Positions 25,361 through 34,527 of a stretch of 64,000 bases of DNA are shown piece by piece. The notes below the pieces were generated by a model. It searched no databases. It worked only from the letters and a program-made list of their open reading frames with translations, and was not told the DNA's origin. The DNA is taken from NCBI GenBank assembly GCA_963833495.1, contig CAWHYJ010000022.1, positions 1-64,000 on the forward strand. Direction: 5' to 3'. Origin of the DNA: Fodinibacter sp963833495. Lineage in GTDB: Bacteria > Actinomycetota > Actinomycetes > Actinomycetales > Dermatophilaceae. Numbering within the stretch: the first letter of the stretch is position 1; the number at the start of each line of letters is the position of its first letter. A program made the translations under genes and the position numbers.

Positions 25361-26491
25361 TCAGGCGCTGGTCGGGAGGTCGTGCACCTGCTGCAGCTCC
25401 CACCAGCCGTCCGGCGCGGGTGGGTCGGCCACGTCGACCCGGTCGCCGACGCGTGGAACCGCCACCGGCACGCCCGCTGACTCGGCGGCCACGAGCAGCC
25501 GCTCCACCGGCTCGGCCCAGGGGTGCGGGGCCAGCACGAACGTGCACCAGTGGATCGGCATCAGCAGCCCGCCGCGCAACAGCCGGGTCGCCTCGACGGC
25601 CTCCTCCGGGTTCAGGTGGATGTCGTGCCACGCCGGGTCGTAGGCGCCGACGGCCATCAGCGAGACGTCGAACGGCCCGTGCTCCACGCCGAGCCGGGCA
25701 TAGCCCTCGAAGAAGCCGGTGTCCCCGCTGAAGAACACCTTGCCCGCCCGGCCGGAGAGCACCCACGAGGCCCACAGGGTGCCGTCGCGACGCAGCCCGC
25801 GCCCCGAGAAGTGCTGGGCCTCGACGGCGGTGACCTGCACGCCGCGCACCTGCAGGCCCTCCTCCCAGTCGCACTCGACGACGCGCTGGGCCGGCACGCC
25901 CCAGGCGTCCAGGTGCGCGCCGACGCCCAGCGGCACGAGGAAGACCGCCTCGGTGAGGTCGACGAGCTGGCGGATGGTGTCCATGTCGAGGTGGTCGTAG
26001 TGGTCGTGCGAGATGACGACGGCGTCGATGCGGCCCAGACCGGTCAGCGGCACCGGCACGGCGTGCAGCCGGCGCGGGCCGACGTGCTGGCTGGGCGAGC
26101 AGCGCTCGCTCCACACCGGGTCCATGAGCAGGCGCACCCCGTCGAGCTCGACGAGGCAGGACGCGTGCCCGAACCAGGTGACGTGCACCCCCTCGGTGCG
26201 CGGCTCGTGGGTGGCGGTCACCACCGGGATCGGCAGGGCCGGATGCCGGGTGGCGGCGTTCTCGCGGAACCGGCGCAGCACGTCGCGCTGGCCCGACGGC
26301 ATCGACGACGTGCCGCGGGAGGTGTTGTGGAAGGCCCCGGCCCGGTAGGCGGGCGAGCGCTGCGCCCGCTCCAGGCGGGCGCCCGTGGGACGGCCGCCCA
26401 TGGCGGCGTTGACGCCCCGGCCGGCGGCAGCGAGCGCCCCGAGGGCACTGGCCGCACCGGCGGCGATCGCGAGTCGGTTGAGCTTGGTCAC
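25361..26491 (-). CDS. metallo-beta-lactamase fold hydrolase (NAPE-PLD-like)
   Basis: 376 residues. The N-terminus has a hydrophobic stretch (IAAGAASALGALAA) that may anchor it. The MBL core shows TWFGHASCLVEL, ISHDHYDHLD (HxHxDH), FFSGDTG and PIHWCTF. The TWFGHAS / MDPVWSERCSP start is characteristic of the N-acylphosphatidylethanolamine phospholipase D-like group, so a phospho(di)esterase on lipid-like substrates is plausible. GTG 26491 is 6 nt after a -10-like GACAAT. It follows the polyamine cluster on the same strand but its link to it is unproven. Confidence 0.8.
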   Translation of the reverse strand: MTKLNRLAIAAGAASALGALAAAGRGVNAAMGGRPTGARLERAQRSPAYRAGAFHNTSRGTSSMPSGQRDVLRRFRENAATRHPALPIPVVTATHEPRTEGVHVTWFGHASCLVELDGVRLLMDPVWSERCSPSQHVGPRRLHAVPVPLTGLGRIDAVVISHDHYDHLDMDTIRQLVDLTEAVFLVPLGVGAHLDAWGVPAQRVVECDWEEGLQVRGVQVTAVEAQHFSGRGLRRDGTLWASWVLSGRAGKVFFSGDTGFFEGYARLGVEHGPFDVSLMAVGAYDPAWHDIHLNPEEAVEATRLLRGGLLMPIHWCTFVLAPHPWAEPVERLLVAAESAGVPVAVPRVGDRVDVADPPAPDGWWELQQVHDLPTSA

Positions 26492-26497
26492 CCGTCG

Positions 26498-26503
26498 ATT
26501 GTC
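26498..26503 (-). promoter_or_regulatory. -10 hexamer GACAAT for the MBL gene
   Basis: GACAAT overlaps the end of puuD and ends 6 nt before GTG 26491; leaderless spacing. Confidence 0.45.
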
Positions 26504-27281
26504 ACCCGGCGTCGCCGTCACCGGCGACCTCGTGCCGCACACCGGACGACCGGCGGCCGGCCGCGGCCGCCACGAGTGCCTCGAACAGGCGCCCGTCGTC
26601 CCCGGCCTCGGGGTGCCACTGCACCGCGAGGCGGAAGCCCGACGACGGGTCCTCCATCGCCTCGAGCGTGCCGTCGGCGTGCCAGGCCGACAGGCGGTAG
26701 GCCGTGCCCTCGAGCGACGCCGGGCGCACCGCCTGGTGGTGGTAGGTCGGCACCTCGAGGGGGTCGGTGCCGAGCAGCCCGGCCAGCCGGGTGCCGTCCA
26801 CCGGCGTCGCGTGGTGCGAGGTGTACTCCCCCGGCCTGGGGCAGTGGGCGTCGTGGCCCACGACGTCGGGCAGGTGCTGGTCGAGCACCCCGCCCGCCTC
26901 CACCGCCATCACCTGCATACCGCGGCACACCCCCAGCACCGGCAGGTCGATCTCGGCCGAGACCCGGGCGAGGGACAGCTCCCAGGCGTCGCGGTCCGGT
27001 CGGGGCGCCTGCGAGGTCGGGTGCGGCGGGGCCCCGTAGCGGGCGGCCTCCACGTCGGCGCCGCCGGCGATCACCAGGCCGTCGAGCCGCTCCAGCACCG
27101 CCAGCGCGAGGTCGTCGTCGGCATCCGGGCGTGGCGGCAGCACGACGGCGATCGCACCGGCTCGCTCGAGCTGGTCGACGTAGCGGTGCGGCAGCACGAC
27201 GCTGCGCTGCGCGGTCCACGGATGCCGGTCGACGTCCTCGACGTAGCAGCTGACGCCGATGACCGGCCGGCTGGCGTTCAT
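26502..27281 (-). CDS. puuD: gamma-glutamyl-gamma-aminobutyrate hydrolase (class I GATase)
   Basis: 259 residues of the peptidase C26 family: nucleophile cysteine in LGVCRGMQVMAVEAGG, and the catalytic His-x-Glu in LAVQWHPEAG. The family releases glutamate from gamma-glutamyl-GABA or related gamma-glutamyl amines. Its place behind puuA and puuC homologues supports this role. ATG 27281 has GGGGGA upstream; an ATG three codons earlier is possible. Confidence 0.88.
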   Translation of the reverse strand: MNASRPVIGVSCYVEDVDRHPWTAQRSVVLPHRYVDQLERAGAIAVVLPPRPDADDDLALAVLERLDGLVIAGGADVEAARYGAPPHPTSQAPRPDRDAWELSLARVSAEIDLPVLGVCRGMQVMAVEAGGVLDQHLPDVVGHDAHCPRPGEYTSHHATPVDGTRLAGLLGTDPLEVPTYHHQAVRPASLEGTAYRLSAWHADGTLEAMEDPSSGFRLAVQWHPEAGDDGRLFEALVAAAAGRRSSGVRHEVAGDGDAG

Positions 27282-27295
27282 GTCCCCCATCCTGC

Positions 27296-28063
27296 TCAGA
27301 GCGGGGTCACGTAGGCGCCCGAGATGCCACCGTCGACGAGGAACGTCGAGGCGGTCATGAAGCTGGACTCGTCGGAGGCGAGGAAGAGCACGGCGTTGGC
27401 CATCTCTTCGGGTTCCCCGAACCGCCCCATCGGCACGTGCACGAGGCGGCGGGCCGCCCGCTCGGCGTCCTTGGCGAAGAGCTCCTTGAGGAGCGGGGTG
27501 TTCACCGGCCCCGGGCACAGGGCGTTGACCCGGATGCCGTCGCGCGCGAACTGCACGCCGAGCTCGCGGGTCATCGAGAGCACCCCGCCCTTGGACGCGG
27601 AGTACGAGATCTGCGAGGTCGCCGCGCCCATCACGGCGACGAAGCTCGCGGTGTTGATGATCGAGCCCGACTTGTTCTCGAGCATGTAGGGCAGGGCCGC
27701 CTTGCAGCACAGGTAGACCGAGGTCAGGTTGACCTGTTGCACCCGCAGCCAGGCGTCGAGGTCGGTGTCGAGGATCGAGTCGTCGTCGGGCGGGCTGATG
27801 CCGGCGTTGTTGAACGCGATGTCGAGCTTGCCGTACTTCTCCACCGCCGTCGCGAAGAGCCGGTCGACGTCGTCCTTGCTGGCGACGTCGGTGTGCACGT
27901 AGGCCCCACCGACCTCCGCGGCCAGCGCCTCGCCCGCCTCGTCGTTGAGGTCGGCGACCACGACGGTGGCCCCCTCCTGCGCGAACCGCCGCACCGTCGC
28001 CAACCCGATGCCGGAGCAGCCGCCGGTGACGACCGCGACCTTGCCCTCGAGCCTGCCTGCCAT
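27296..28063 (-). CDS. SDR-family oxidoreductase in the polyamine cluster
   Basis: A classical short-chain dehydrogenase of 255 residues: TGGCSGIG (cofactor), NNAG (ISPP insert after it), and YSASKGG (catalytic Tyr/Lys). Similar SDRs accompany GlnA3-type polyamine clusters in actinobacteria, where the step is undefined; it may act on a 3-oxo or hydroxy intermediate. Ten bp separate it from the aldehyde dehydrogenase, so it is in the same operon. Confidence 0.85.
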   Translation of the reverse strand: MAGRLEGKVAVVTGGCSGIGLATVRRFAQEGATVVVADLNDEAGEALAAEVGGAYVHTDVASKDDVDRLFATAVEKYGKLDIAFNNAGISPPDDDSILDTDLDAWLRVQQVNLTSVYLCCKAALPYMLENKSGSIINTASFVAVMGAATSQISYSASKGGVLSMTRELGVQFARDGIRVNALCPGPVNTPLLKELFAKDAERAARRLVHVPMGRFGEPEEMANAVLFLASDESSFMTASTFLVDGGISGAYVTPL

Positions 28064-28072
28064 CTGGATCTC

Positions 28073-29467
28073 CTATGCCTCGGTGCTGATGAAGACGTTC
28101 TTGACCTCGGTGAAGGCGTCGAGCGCGTCGGGGCCCAGCTCGCGGCCGATGCCACTCGCCTTGAAGCCGCCGAAGGGCGTCGAGTAGCGCACCGAGCTGT
28201 GGCTGTTGACCGAGAGGTTCCCGGCCTCGACTCCGCGCGCCACCCGGATGGCGCGACCCACGTCGCGCGTCCAGATCGACCCGGACAGCCCGTAGGCCGT
28301 GTCGTTCGCCTTCGCGACCGCATCGGCCTCGTCGTCGAACGGCATCACGGCCACGACCGGCCCGAAGACCTCCTCGCGCCACACCCGGTCGTCCGTGCCG
28401 CTGGGCAGCACCACGGTCGGCGGGTACCACCAGCCGGCGCCCTCGGGCGCGCTCCCGCGGAAGGCCACGTCGACGTGCGGGTGACCGGCGTCCTGCGCCC
28501 CCTCGACGTAGCCGCGCACGGCATCCCGCTGTCCGGAGGACACCAGCGGGCCCATCTGGGTGGCCTCGTCGCGCGGGTCGCCGACGACGACCCCCTTCAG
28601 GGCCTGCTCGAACCGCTCCATGAAGGTGTCGAACACGCTGCGCTGCACCAGGATCCGGGTGCGCGCACAGCAGTCCTGGCCGGCGTTGTCGAGGAAGCTC
28701 ATCGGCGCGGCGGCGGCGGCCGTCTCGAGGTCGGCATCCGCGAACACGATGTTGGCCGACTTGCCGCCGAGCTCGAGGGTCACCCGCTTGAGCTGGTCGG
28801 CGGCCTTGCGCATGATGCCCTGGCCCACGGCGGTCGAGCCGGTGAAGCAGACCTTGCGCACGTCGGGGTGGGTGACGAACCGCTCGCCCACCACCGACCC
28901 CTTGCCGGGGAGCACGGTGAACACGCCCTCGGGGATGCCGGCGTCAAGGGCCAGCTGCCCGATGAGCATCGCGGTGAGCGGCGTGAGCTCGGCCGGCTTG
29001 AGCACCACGGTGTTGCCGGCCGCCAGCGCCGGCGCCAGGCCCCAGCCCGCGATCGGCATCGGGAAGTTCCACGGCACGATGACCGAGACGACGCCGAGCG
29101 GCTCCTTGAAGGTGATGTCGAGCCCCCCGGCCACCGGGATCTGCTTGCCGAAGAGGCGTTCCGGAGCAGCCGAGTAGTAGCGCAGCACGTTGACGACGTT
29201 GCCGACCTCCCACCGGGCGTTGCCGACGGTGTGGCCGGAGTTGGCGACCTCGAGCGCGGCCAGCTCGTCGGTGGAGGCCTCGACCCGGTCGGCGAAGCGG
29301 CGCAGCAGCATCCCCCGGTCGGCCGGGGTCACCGCCCGCCAGGCGGGCCCGACCTCGACTGCGCGGGCGATGGCCGCGTCGGTCTCCTCGAGCCCGACCA
29401 GGTCGATGGTCGTGACGACCTGCTCGGTGGCCGGGTTGATGACGTCGTGGGCGTAGGTGGTGCTCAT
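28073..29467 (-). CDS. puuC: aldehyde dehydrogenase (gamma-glutamyl-aminobutyraldehyde type)
   Basis: 464 residues. ALDH signatures: IVPWNFPMPIAGWGLAPALAAGN, FTGSTAVGQ, LELGGKSANIVF (Glu base) and NAGQDCCARTR with the nucleophile cysteine (doubled Cys). Context next to a gamma-glutamylpolyamine synthetase and puuD indicates oxidation of gamma-glutamyl-gamma-aminobutyraldehyde. Specificity is inferred from context; the family is broad. Confidence 0.85.
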   Translation of the reverse strand: MSTTYAHDVINPATEQVVTTIDLVGLEETDAAIARAVEVGPAWRAVTPADRGMLLRRFADRVEASTDELAALEVANSGHTVGNARWEVGNVVNVLRYYSAAPERLFGKQIPVAGGLDITFKEPLGVVSVIVPWNFPMPIAGWGLAPALAAGNTVVLKPAELTPLTAMLIGQLALDAGIPEGVFTVLPGKGSVVGERFVTHPDVRKVCFTGSTAVGQGIMRKAADQLKRVTLELGGKSANIVFADADLETAAAAAPMSFLDNAGQDCCARTRILVQRSVFDTFMERFEQALKGVVVGDPRDEATQMGPLVSSGQRDAVRGYVEGAQDAGHPHVDVAFRGSAPEGAGWWYPPTVVLPSGTDDRVWREEVFGPVVAVMPFDDEADAVAKANDTAYGLSGSIWTRDVGRAIRVARGVEAGNLSVNSHSSVRYSTPFGGFKASGIGRELGPDALDAFTEVKNVFISTEA

Positions 29468-29477
29468 CTGGGTGTGG

Positions 29478-30863
29478 TCACAGCCTCTCGAAGCCGCGTA
29501 CGCGTTCCCAGTCGGTGACCGCGGCGTTGAACGCCTTGATCTCGACGTCCGCGGCGTTGACGTAGTGGTCGACGACGTCGTCGCCGAAGGCCGCGCGGGC
29601 GATGGCGCTGCCCGCGAGGAGGTCTCGCGCCTCGGCCAGGGTGCCGGGCACGTGCTCGTAGTCGCCGGTGTAGGCGTTGCCCTCGCAGGCCGGGGGCAGC
29701 TCCAGGCCCTCGCGGATGCCGTGCAGGCCGCCGGCCATCATCGCGGCCACGGCGAGGTAGGGGTTGACGTCACCGCCGGGCAGGCGGTTCTCGACGCGCA
29801 GCCCCGACCCGTGGCCGACGACCCGCAGGGCGCAGGTGCGGTTGTCGCTGCCCCAGGCCACGGCAGTGGGGGCGAACGAGCCCGCGGCGAAACGCTTGTA
29901 GGAGTTGATGTTCGGTGCGTAGAAGTAGGTGAGCTCGCGCATGGTGGCCAGCAGCCCCGCCATGAACTGGTCGAACAGCTCGCTGCGGCCGCCGTCGCGG
30001 TCGTCGTCGGCGAAGACGACCTCGCCGTCGGTGCCGCGCAGGGAGAGGTGGATGTGGCACGAGTTGCCCTCGCGCTCGTCGAACTTGGCCATGAAGGTGA
30101 GCGACTGGCCGTGCCGGGCCGCGATCTCCTTGGCACCGGTCTTGTAGACCGAGTGGTTGTCGCAGGTGCGCACCACCCCGTCGAAGAGGAAGCCGATCTC
30201 GTGCTGGCCGAAGTTGCACTCGCCCTTGGCCGACTCCACGTTCATGCCGGCCGCGTACATCTCGTTGCGGATCTCGCGCAGCACCGGCTCGACCTTGCTG
30301 CCCCCGAGGATGGAGTAGTCGACGTTGTAGCGGTTGGCCCCGGTCAGCCCGTGGTAGCGCTGGTCCCAGGCGCGGTCGTAGGACTCGTCGAAGAGGATGA
30401 ACTCGAGCTCGGTGCCGGCGAAGGCGGCGTAGCCGTCGGCCTCGGCCGAGGCCACTTGCTGCTTGAGGATGGTGCGCGGCGACTGGATGACCTCGCCGCT
30501 GCCGTCGAGCCAGGTGAGGTCGCTCTGGATGGTGACCGAGGCCGGGTGCCCCGGGGTGTGCCGCAGCGTGGTGAGGTCCATCTCGAAGAACATGTCGCCG
30601 TAGCCGCGCTCCCACGACGACATCGCGTAGCCGTCGACGGTGTTCATGTCCACGTCGACGGCCAGCAGGTAGTTGCACCCCTCGGTGCCGTTCTCGAGCA
30701 CGTGGTCGATGAAGAACTGGCCGTGGATCCGCTTGCCCTGCAGGCGCCCCTGCATGTCGGTGAAGGCGACGATGACCGTGTCGACCTCACCGGCCAGGAC
30801 GGCAGCCCGCAGCTGGTCGACGGTGAGCGGCGGGGGTCCCCCCGGGTGGATGGAGCTCGGCAT
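29478..30863 (-). CDS. glutamine synthetase-like gamma-glutamylpolyamine synthetase
   Basis: 461 residues of the GlnA superfamily: GTELEFILFDE (metal Glu residues), SAKGECNFGQHEIGF, NSCHIHLSLRG and the C-terminal LRVENRLPGGDVNPYLA. The N-terminal beta-grasp is short and the tyrosine-adenylylation loop of true GlnA is missing, as in PuuA/GlnA3 proteins that gamma-glutamylate polyamines. The gene starts the catabolic operon, right after a GntR regulator. Confidence 0.88.
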   Translation of the reverse strand: MPSSIHPGGPPPLTVDQLRAAVLAGEVDTVIVAFTDMQGRLQGKRIHGQFFIDHVLENGTEGCNYLLAVDVDMNTVDGYAMSSWERGYGDMFFEMDLTTLRHTPGHPASVTIQSDLTWLDGSGEVIQSPRTILKQQVASAEADGYAAFAGTELEFILFDESYDRAWDQRYHGLTGANRYNVDYSILGGSKVEPVLREIRNEMYAAGMNVESAKGECNFGQHEIGFLFDGVVRTCDNHSVYKTGAKEIAARHGQSLTFMAKFDEREGNSCHIHLSLRGTDGEVVFADDDRDGGRSELFDQFMAGLLATMRELTYFYAPNINSYKRFAAGSFAPTAVAWGSDNRTCALRVVGHGSGLRVENRLPGGDVNPYLAVAAMMAGGLHGIREGLELPPACEGNAYTGDYEHVPGTLAEARDLLAGSAIARAAFGDDVVDHYVNAADVEIKAFNAAVTDWERVRGFERL

Positions 30864-30881
30864 GGTGTCCCCTTCGTGTCG

Positions 30882-31628
30882 TTATCCGAGAAGTCCACGC
30901 AGGAGCGCTGACGTGGCGTCGCAGTGCTCCTCCATGGTCGTGCGGGCCGTGTCCGGGTCGCCGTCGAGGATGGCCGCGACGACGGCTTCGTGCTGTTCGT
31001 GCGAGTGCTCGATGTTGCTGCGCAGCACCGGGATCTGCCCGAGCATCTCGCTCAGCGCAGCCTGCGCGCGGGTGACCGCCTCGACGACCATCGGCGAGCC
31101 GGAGAGGGTGGCGATCGCCAGGTGCAGCCGGGAGTCCGCGATCCGGTGGGAGTCGGCGTCGGCCTCGCGCACCGCGCGGCAGGACTCGGTGAGCCACTCG
31201 CGCTGGTCGCCCGAGAGCCGGCGGGTGGCGGCCAGCCGGGCGGCTCCCGGCTCGACGACCCGGCGGAAGTCCAGCGCGTCCTCCAGCGCGGCGCCGGTGC
31301 GCACCGGCGGCCCGTCGAGCACGGCAGGGTCGCCGCAGCGGGCACGACCGGCGTAGGTGACGACGGTGCCCCCACCGCGCCCCCGTCGGGTCGTGACCAG
31401 CCCGGAGTCGCGCAGGGCGGCGATCGCCTCGCGCAGCGTGTTGCGCGAGACGCCGAGCCGGTCGGCGAGCTCGCGCTCGGCCGGAAGCTGCTCCCCGGCG
31501 ACGAAGACCCCCAGCCGGATGGCGGTGGCGAGCTGCTCGACCGTGGTCTCGAAGACGTTGCCCACGGCCGGCCGCAGCACGGCATCCGGCAGCCGCGAGG
31601 GCTGCGGGGGCGACTGCTCCGGAGTCAT
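30882..31628 (-). CDS. FadR-type GntR regulator of the polyamine cluster
   Basis: 248 residues: GntR winged helix (about 28-95; GEQLPAERELADRLGVSRNTLREAIAAL, split here for length) and an FCD effector domain with the metal-type His/Asp residues (HLAIATLSGSP, HEQHEAVVAAI). It lies 18 bp upstream of the synthetase on the same strand, so it is probably autoregulated with the operon. Start chosen at ATG 31628 because the promoter-like CATACT ends 7 nt upstream. Confidence 0.85.
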   Translation of the reverse strand: MTPEQSPPQPSRLPDAVLRPAVGNVFETTVEQLATAIRLGVFVAGEQLPAERELADRLGVSRNTLREAIAALRDSGLVTTRRGRGGGTVVTYAGRARCGDPAVLDGPPVRTGAALEDALDFRRVVEPGAARLAATRRLSGDQREWLTESCRAVREADADSHRIADSRLHLAIATLSGSPMVVEAVTRAQAALSEMLGQIPVLRSNIEHSHEQHEAVVAAILDGDPDTARTTMEEHCDATSALLRGLLG

Positions 31629-31635
31629 GCGAGCG

Positions 31636-31665
31636 AGTATGCCGTGCAAATGGTCCTTGTGTGAA
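31636..31665 (-). promoter_or_regulatory. promoter TTCACA-N18-CATACT of the polyamine operon
   Basis: -35 TTCACA (31665-31660) and -10 CATACT (31641-31636) are spaced 18 bp; the start codon follows after 7 nt, giving a leaderless regulator mRNA. Confidence 0.55.
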
Positions 31666-31673
31666 CCTTTAGC

Positions 31674-32768
31674 TCAGGCGAGTCTGGTCAGCCAACCGTG
31701 GGTGTCATCGGCGCGGCCGTACTGGATGTCGAGCAGCGCGCCGCGGATGGTGGTGGTCACCTCTCCGCCTCCGTCCCCCGCGGTCGAGGGTGCCGACCCG
31801 CCCTCCCAGCGCAGCTCCCCCACCGGGGTGACGACGGCTGCGGTTCCACAGGCGAAGACCTCGCGGATCTCGCCGCTGGCCACACCGTCCTTCCACTCCT
31901 CGATGGCCACCCGGCGCTCCTCGGGCTGCAGGCCGAGCTCCTTCGCCAGCTCGAGGATCGAGTCGCGGGTGACGCCCTCGAGGATCGAGCCGGTGAGCTC
32001 GGGGGTGACCAGCCGGTTGTCGCGGGTGACGAAGAACAGGTTCATGCCGCCCAGCTCCTCGATGTAGGTCTGGGTCGAGGAGTCGAGGAACACCGCCTGG
32101 TCGCAACCGTTCTCGATACCCTCGAGCTGGCCGGCCAGGGATGACGCGTAGTTGCCGCCAGTCTTGGCGGCACCGGTGCCACCGGCGCCGGCGCGGGCGT
32201 AGTGCTGCGAGATCCACAGGTTCACCGGCTTCAGGCCGCCGGCGAAGTAGGCCCCGGCCGGCGACGCGATGAGGCAGTAGGTGACCTCGTCGGCCGGTCG
32301 CACGCCGAGGAAGGCCTCGCTCGCGAAGAGGAACGGCCGCAGGTAGAGGCTGGTCTCGCCCGTGCCGGCCGGCGGCACCCAGCGCTCGTCGACCTCGACC
32401 AGGGCCCGGAGCGACGCGACGAAGTCGTCGGTCGGCAGCTCGGGCAGCGCGAGCCGCCGGGCGCTGCGCTGCATCCGCTCGGCGTTGGCCTCGGGCCGGA
32501 ACGACCACACCGAGCCGTCCTCGTGCCGGTAGGCCTTCAGGCCCTCGAAGACCTCCTGCGCGTAGTGCAGCACCGCGGCGCTCGGCATCAGCTGGATCGG
32601 GCCGTAGGGCTCGACCCGGCCGTCACCCCAGCCCCCGGCCTTGGTCCACACCGCGCGCAGCATGTGGTCGGTGAAGAAGACACCGAACCCCGGGTTCGCG
32701 TGGATCACGGCACGCCGTTCGTCGCTCGCCGGCGTGGGGTTGCGGTGCAGGTCGAAGGTCAGGCTCAT
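31674..32768 (-). CDS. ilvE: branched-chain amino acid aminotransferase
   Basis: Fold-type IV aminotransferase of 364 residues. Motifs: YAQEVFEGLKAYR, LYLRPFLF, KTGGNYASSL (Schiff-base lysine just before) and EELGGMNLFFV. Last step of Ile, Leu and Val synthesis. ATG 32768 has AGGAAAGGA in its leader. Sits between the polyamine regulator and leuB, all on the minus strand. Confidence 0.96.
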   Translation of the reverse strand: MSLTFDLHRNPTPASDERRAVIHANPGFGVFFTDHMLRAVWTKAGGWGDGRVEPYGPIQLMPSAAVLHYAQEVFEGLKAYRHEDGSVWSFRPEANAERMQRSARRLALPELPTDDFVASLRALVEVDERWVPPAGTGETSLYLRPFLFASEAFLGVRPADEVTYCLIASPAGAYFAGGLKPVNLWISQHYARAGAGGTGAAKTGGNYASSLAGQLEGIENGCDQAVFLDSSTQTYIEELGGMNLFFVTRDNRLVTPELTGSILEGVTRDSILELAKELGLQPEERRVAIEEWKDGVASGEIREVFACGTAAVVTPVGELRWEGGSAPSTAGDGGGEVTTTIRGALLDIQYGRADDTHGWLTRLA

Positions 32769-32837
32769 GGGACTCGTGGTCCTTTCCTCGGGGAGCGACG
32801 GTGCTACCCGCGAAGGCTACCCGTGGAGAGTGGTGCG

Positions 32838-33899
32838 TCAGAGGCGGGCGGCGATGGCGTCGCCGACGGCGCTCGTCGAGCGCGGCGCACTGCCCCGCTC
32901 AGCCAGGTCCGCCGCCACGGCGGCCTCCACCCGCTGCGCCTCGTCCGTGCGCCCGACGTGCGCCAGCAGCATCCCGACCGACAGGATCGTGGCGGTGGGG
33001 TCGGCCTTGGCCTGGCCGGCGATGTCCGGCGCCGAGCCGTGCACCGGCTCGAACATGCTCGGGTAGCGGCCCTCGGGGTTGATGTTGCCGCTCGCGGCGA
33101 GCCCGATGCCACCGGCCACCGCCGCGGCGATGTCGGTGATGATGTCGCCGAAGAGGTTGTCGGTGACGATGACGTCGAAGCGGCCCGGGTCGGTGGTGAG
33201 GAAGATCGTCGCGGCATCCACGTGCTGGTAGGCGGTCTCGACGTCGGGGAACTCGACCGCGACCTCCTCGACCGTGCGCCGCCACAGGTGCCCGGCGTGG
33301 GTGAGCACGTTGTGCTTGTGCACCAGGGTCAGGTGCCGGCGGGGGCGGGCCTGGGCGCGGGCGAAGGCGTCACGCACGACCCGCTCGACCCCGAAGCGGG
33401 TGTTGACGCTCACCTCGGTGGCGATCTCGTTCGGGGTGCCGGTGCGCAGCGAGCCGCCGTTGCCGACGTACGGCCCCTCGGTGCCCTCGCGGACCACGAC
33501 GAAGTCGATGCCGTTCGGGGCCACCCGCTCGACGGCCAGCGGGCTCAGCACGCCCGGATAGAGCTTGGCCGGGCGCAGGTTGACGTAGTGCTCGAGCGCG
33601 AAGCGCAGCGGAAGCAGCACGCCGCGCTCGAGGACGCCGCTCGGCACGGTCGGGTCGCCGATGGCACCGAGCAGGATCGCGTCGTGCTGCTTCAGCTCGT
33701 CGAGCACCGACTCGGGCAAGGTCTCGCCGGTGGCGTGCCAGCGCGTCGCGCCCAAGTCGTACTGAGTGGTCGTCACCTTGGCGGTGTCGCCACCGACCAC
33801 GGCCTCGAGCACCTTCAGCCCCTCGGCCACGACCTCGGGACCGATGCCGTCTCCCCCGATGACGGCGATGTCCAGGGACGGCGGTGCGCTCTCGGTCAT
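32838..33899 (-). CDS. leuB: 3-isopropylmalate dehydrogenase
   Basis: 353 residues with IGGDGIGPEVVAEG, the substrate arginine region VVREGTEGPYVG, VHKHNVLTHAG and the metal motif TDNLFGDIITD. The spacing and the C-terminal FEPVHGSAPDIAG are typical. Oxidises isopropylmalate and, in the citramalate pathway, methylmalate. Leaderless: TAGGCT ends 7 nt before ATG 33899. Confidence 0.96.
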   Translation of the reverse strand: MTESAPPSLDIAVIGGDGIGPEVVAEGLKVLEAVVGGDTAKVTTTQYDLGATRWHATGETLPESVLDELKQHDAILLGAIGDPTVPSGVLERGVLLPLRFALEHYVNLRPAKLYPGVLSPLAVERVAPNGIDFVVVREGTEGPYVGNGGSLRTGTPNEIATEVSVNTRFGVERVVRDAFARAQARPRRHLTLVHKHNVLTHAGHLWRRTVEEVAVEFPDVETAYQHVDAATIFLTTDPGRFDVIVTDNLFGDIITDIAAAVAGGIGLAASGNINPEGRYPSMFEPVHGSAPDIAGQAKADPTATILSVGMLLAHVGRTDEAQRVEAAVAADLAERGSAPRSTSAVGDAIAARL

Positions 33900-33906
33900 G
33901 TGCTCC

Positions 33907-33912
33907 AGCCTA
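33907..33912 (-). promoter_or_regulatory. -10 hexamer TAGGCT for leuB
   Basis: TAGGCT ends 7 nt before the leuB ATG; same arrangement as the FAH gene. Confidence 0.5.
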
Positions 33913-34019
33913 GAGACGGGTATCGGGATGCGGACGGCCGTCCCAGCCCGTGGATGGGGCGGGACGGCCGGTGGGATGCCGCCCGACCCTGGGGTCGGCG
34001 CGGCGGCTGCCGTGCGTGG

Positions 34020-34115
34020 TCAGTCGTCGGTGTGGCCCTGGTCGCGCAGGTCCATCGACTCCTGCAGGGCCTGCCTGGCGAGGGTGGCCTCGTCGCGGGT
34101 GCTGTTCTCGTTCAT
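34020..34115 (-). CDS. putative small protein (31 aa)
   Basis: ATG 34115 to TGA 34020 reads MNENSTRDEATLARQALQES followed by MDLRDQGHTDD. AGGA lies 9 nt upstream (GGAAGGCAGGACGACG). The composition is acidic and helical, and the frame is clean with actinobacterial third positions. It fills part of the 628-bp gap between leuB and the glycosyltransferase. No family recognised; it may be a real micro-protein or the relic of one. Confidence 0.45.
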   Translation of the reverse strand: MNENSTRDEATLARQALQESMDLRDQGHTDD

Positions 34116-34527
34116 CGTCGTCCTGCCTTCCACGGCCCGTGCGGGCCAGTCGTCCATGGGGGTTCGGAGGCTCGAGCCGAGTGGTGCCTCGGCGAACCGG
34201 TCAGCGACGTCGCGGGGTCTCCGCGGCGAGGATGCTGACTACCGGACCTCGCCGCGGCTCGGAATGAGGATGGGTACCTCGAGCCGCTGCATGACTTCGA
34301 CGGTACGTGGACGTCCTAGTACCCGGCACCGCCCTCTCACCATCCGGACGCTCGACCGACGAGACGTGCGTCACTTCGCGCCCCGATCGACGGAATCCGT
34401 CTCGTTCGACGGCCCAGAGCCACCTGATCCGTGGCCTTCGATCGAGACGTTCGGACGGCTGCCGACGAGGGGGTCCGCCGTCTACGGTTCGGGTACGCGT
34501 GAAGGTGCGTCGGACGAGGAGGGCTCA
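34116..34527. other. intergenic stretch before the glycosyltransferase
   Basis: No convincing gene is seen. The open frame on the plus strand runs into the glycosyltransferase but its composition is not protein-like. A possible -10 TACGGT lies near 34482-34487, about 40 nt before the GTG of the glycosyltransferase. Confidence 0.4.

Noticed and set aside
27437..29518. 693-codon plus-strand frame opposite the SDR and aldehyde dehydrogenase
   Set aside because: Composition is the mirror of the coding strand; no SD or domain.
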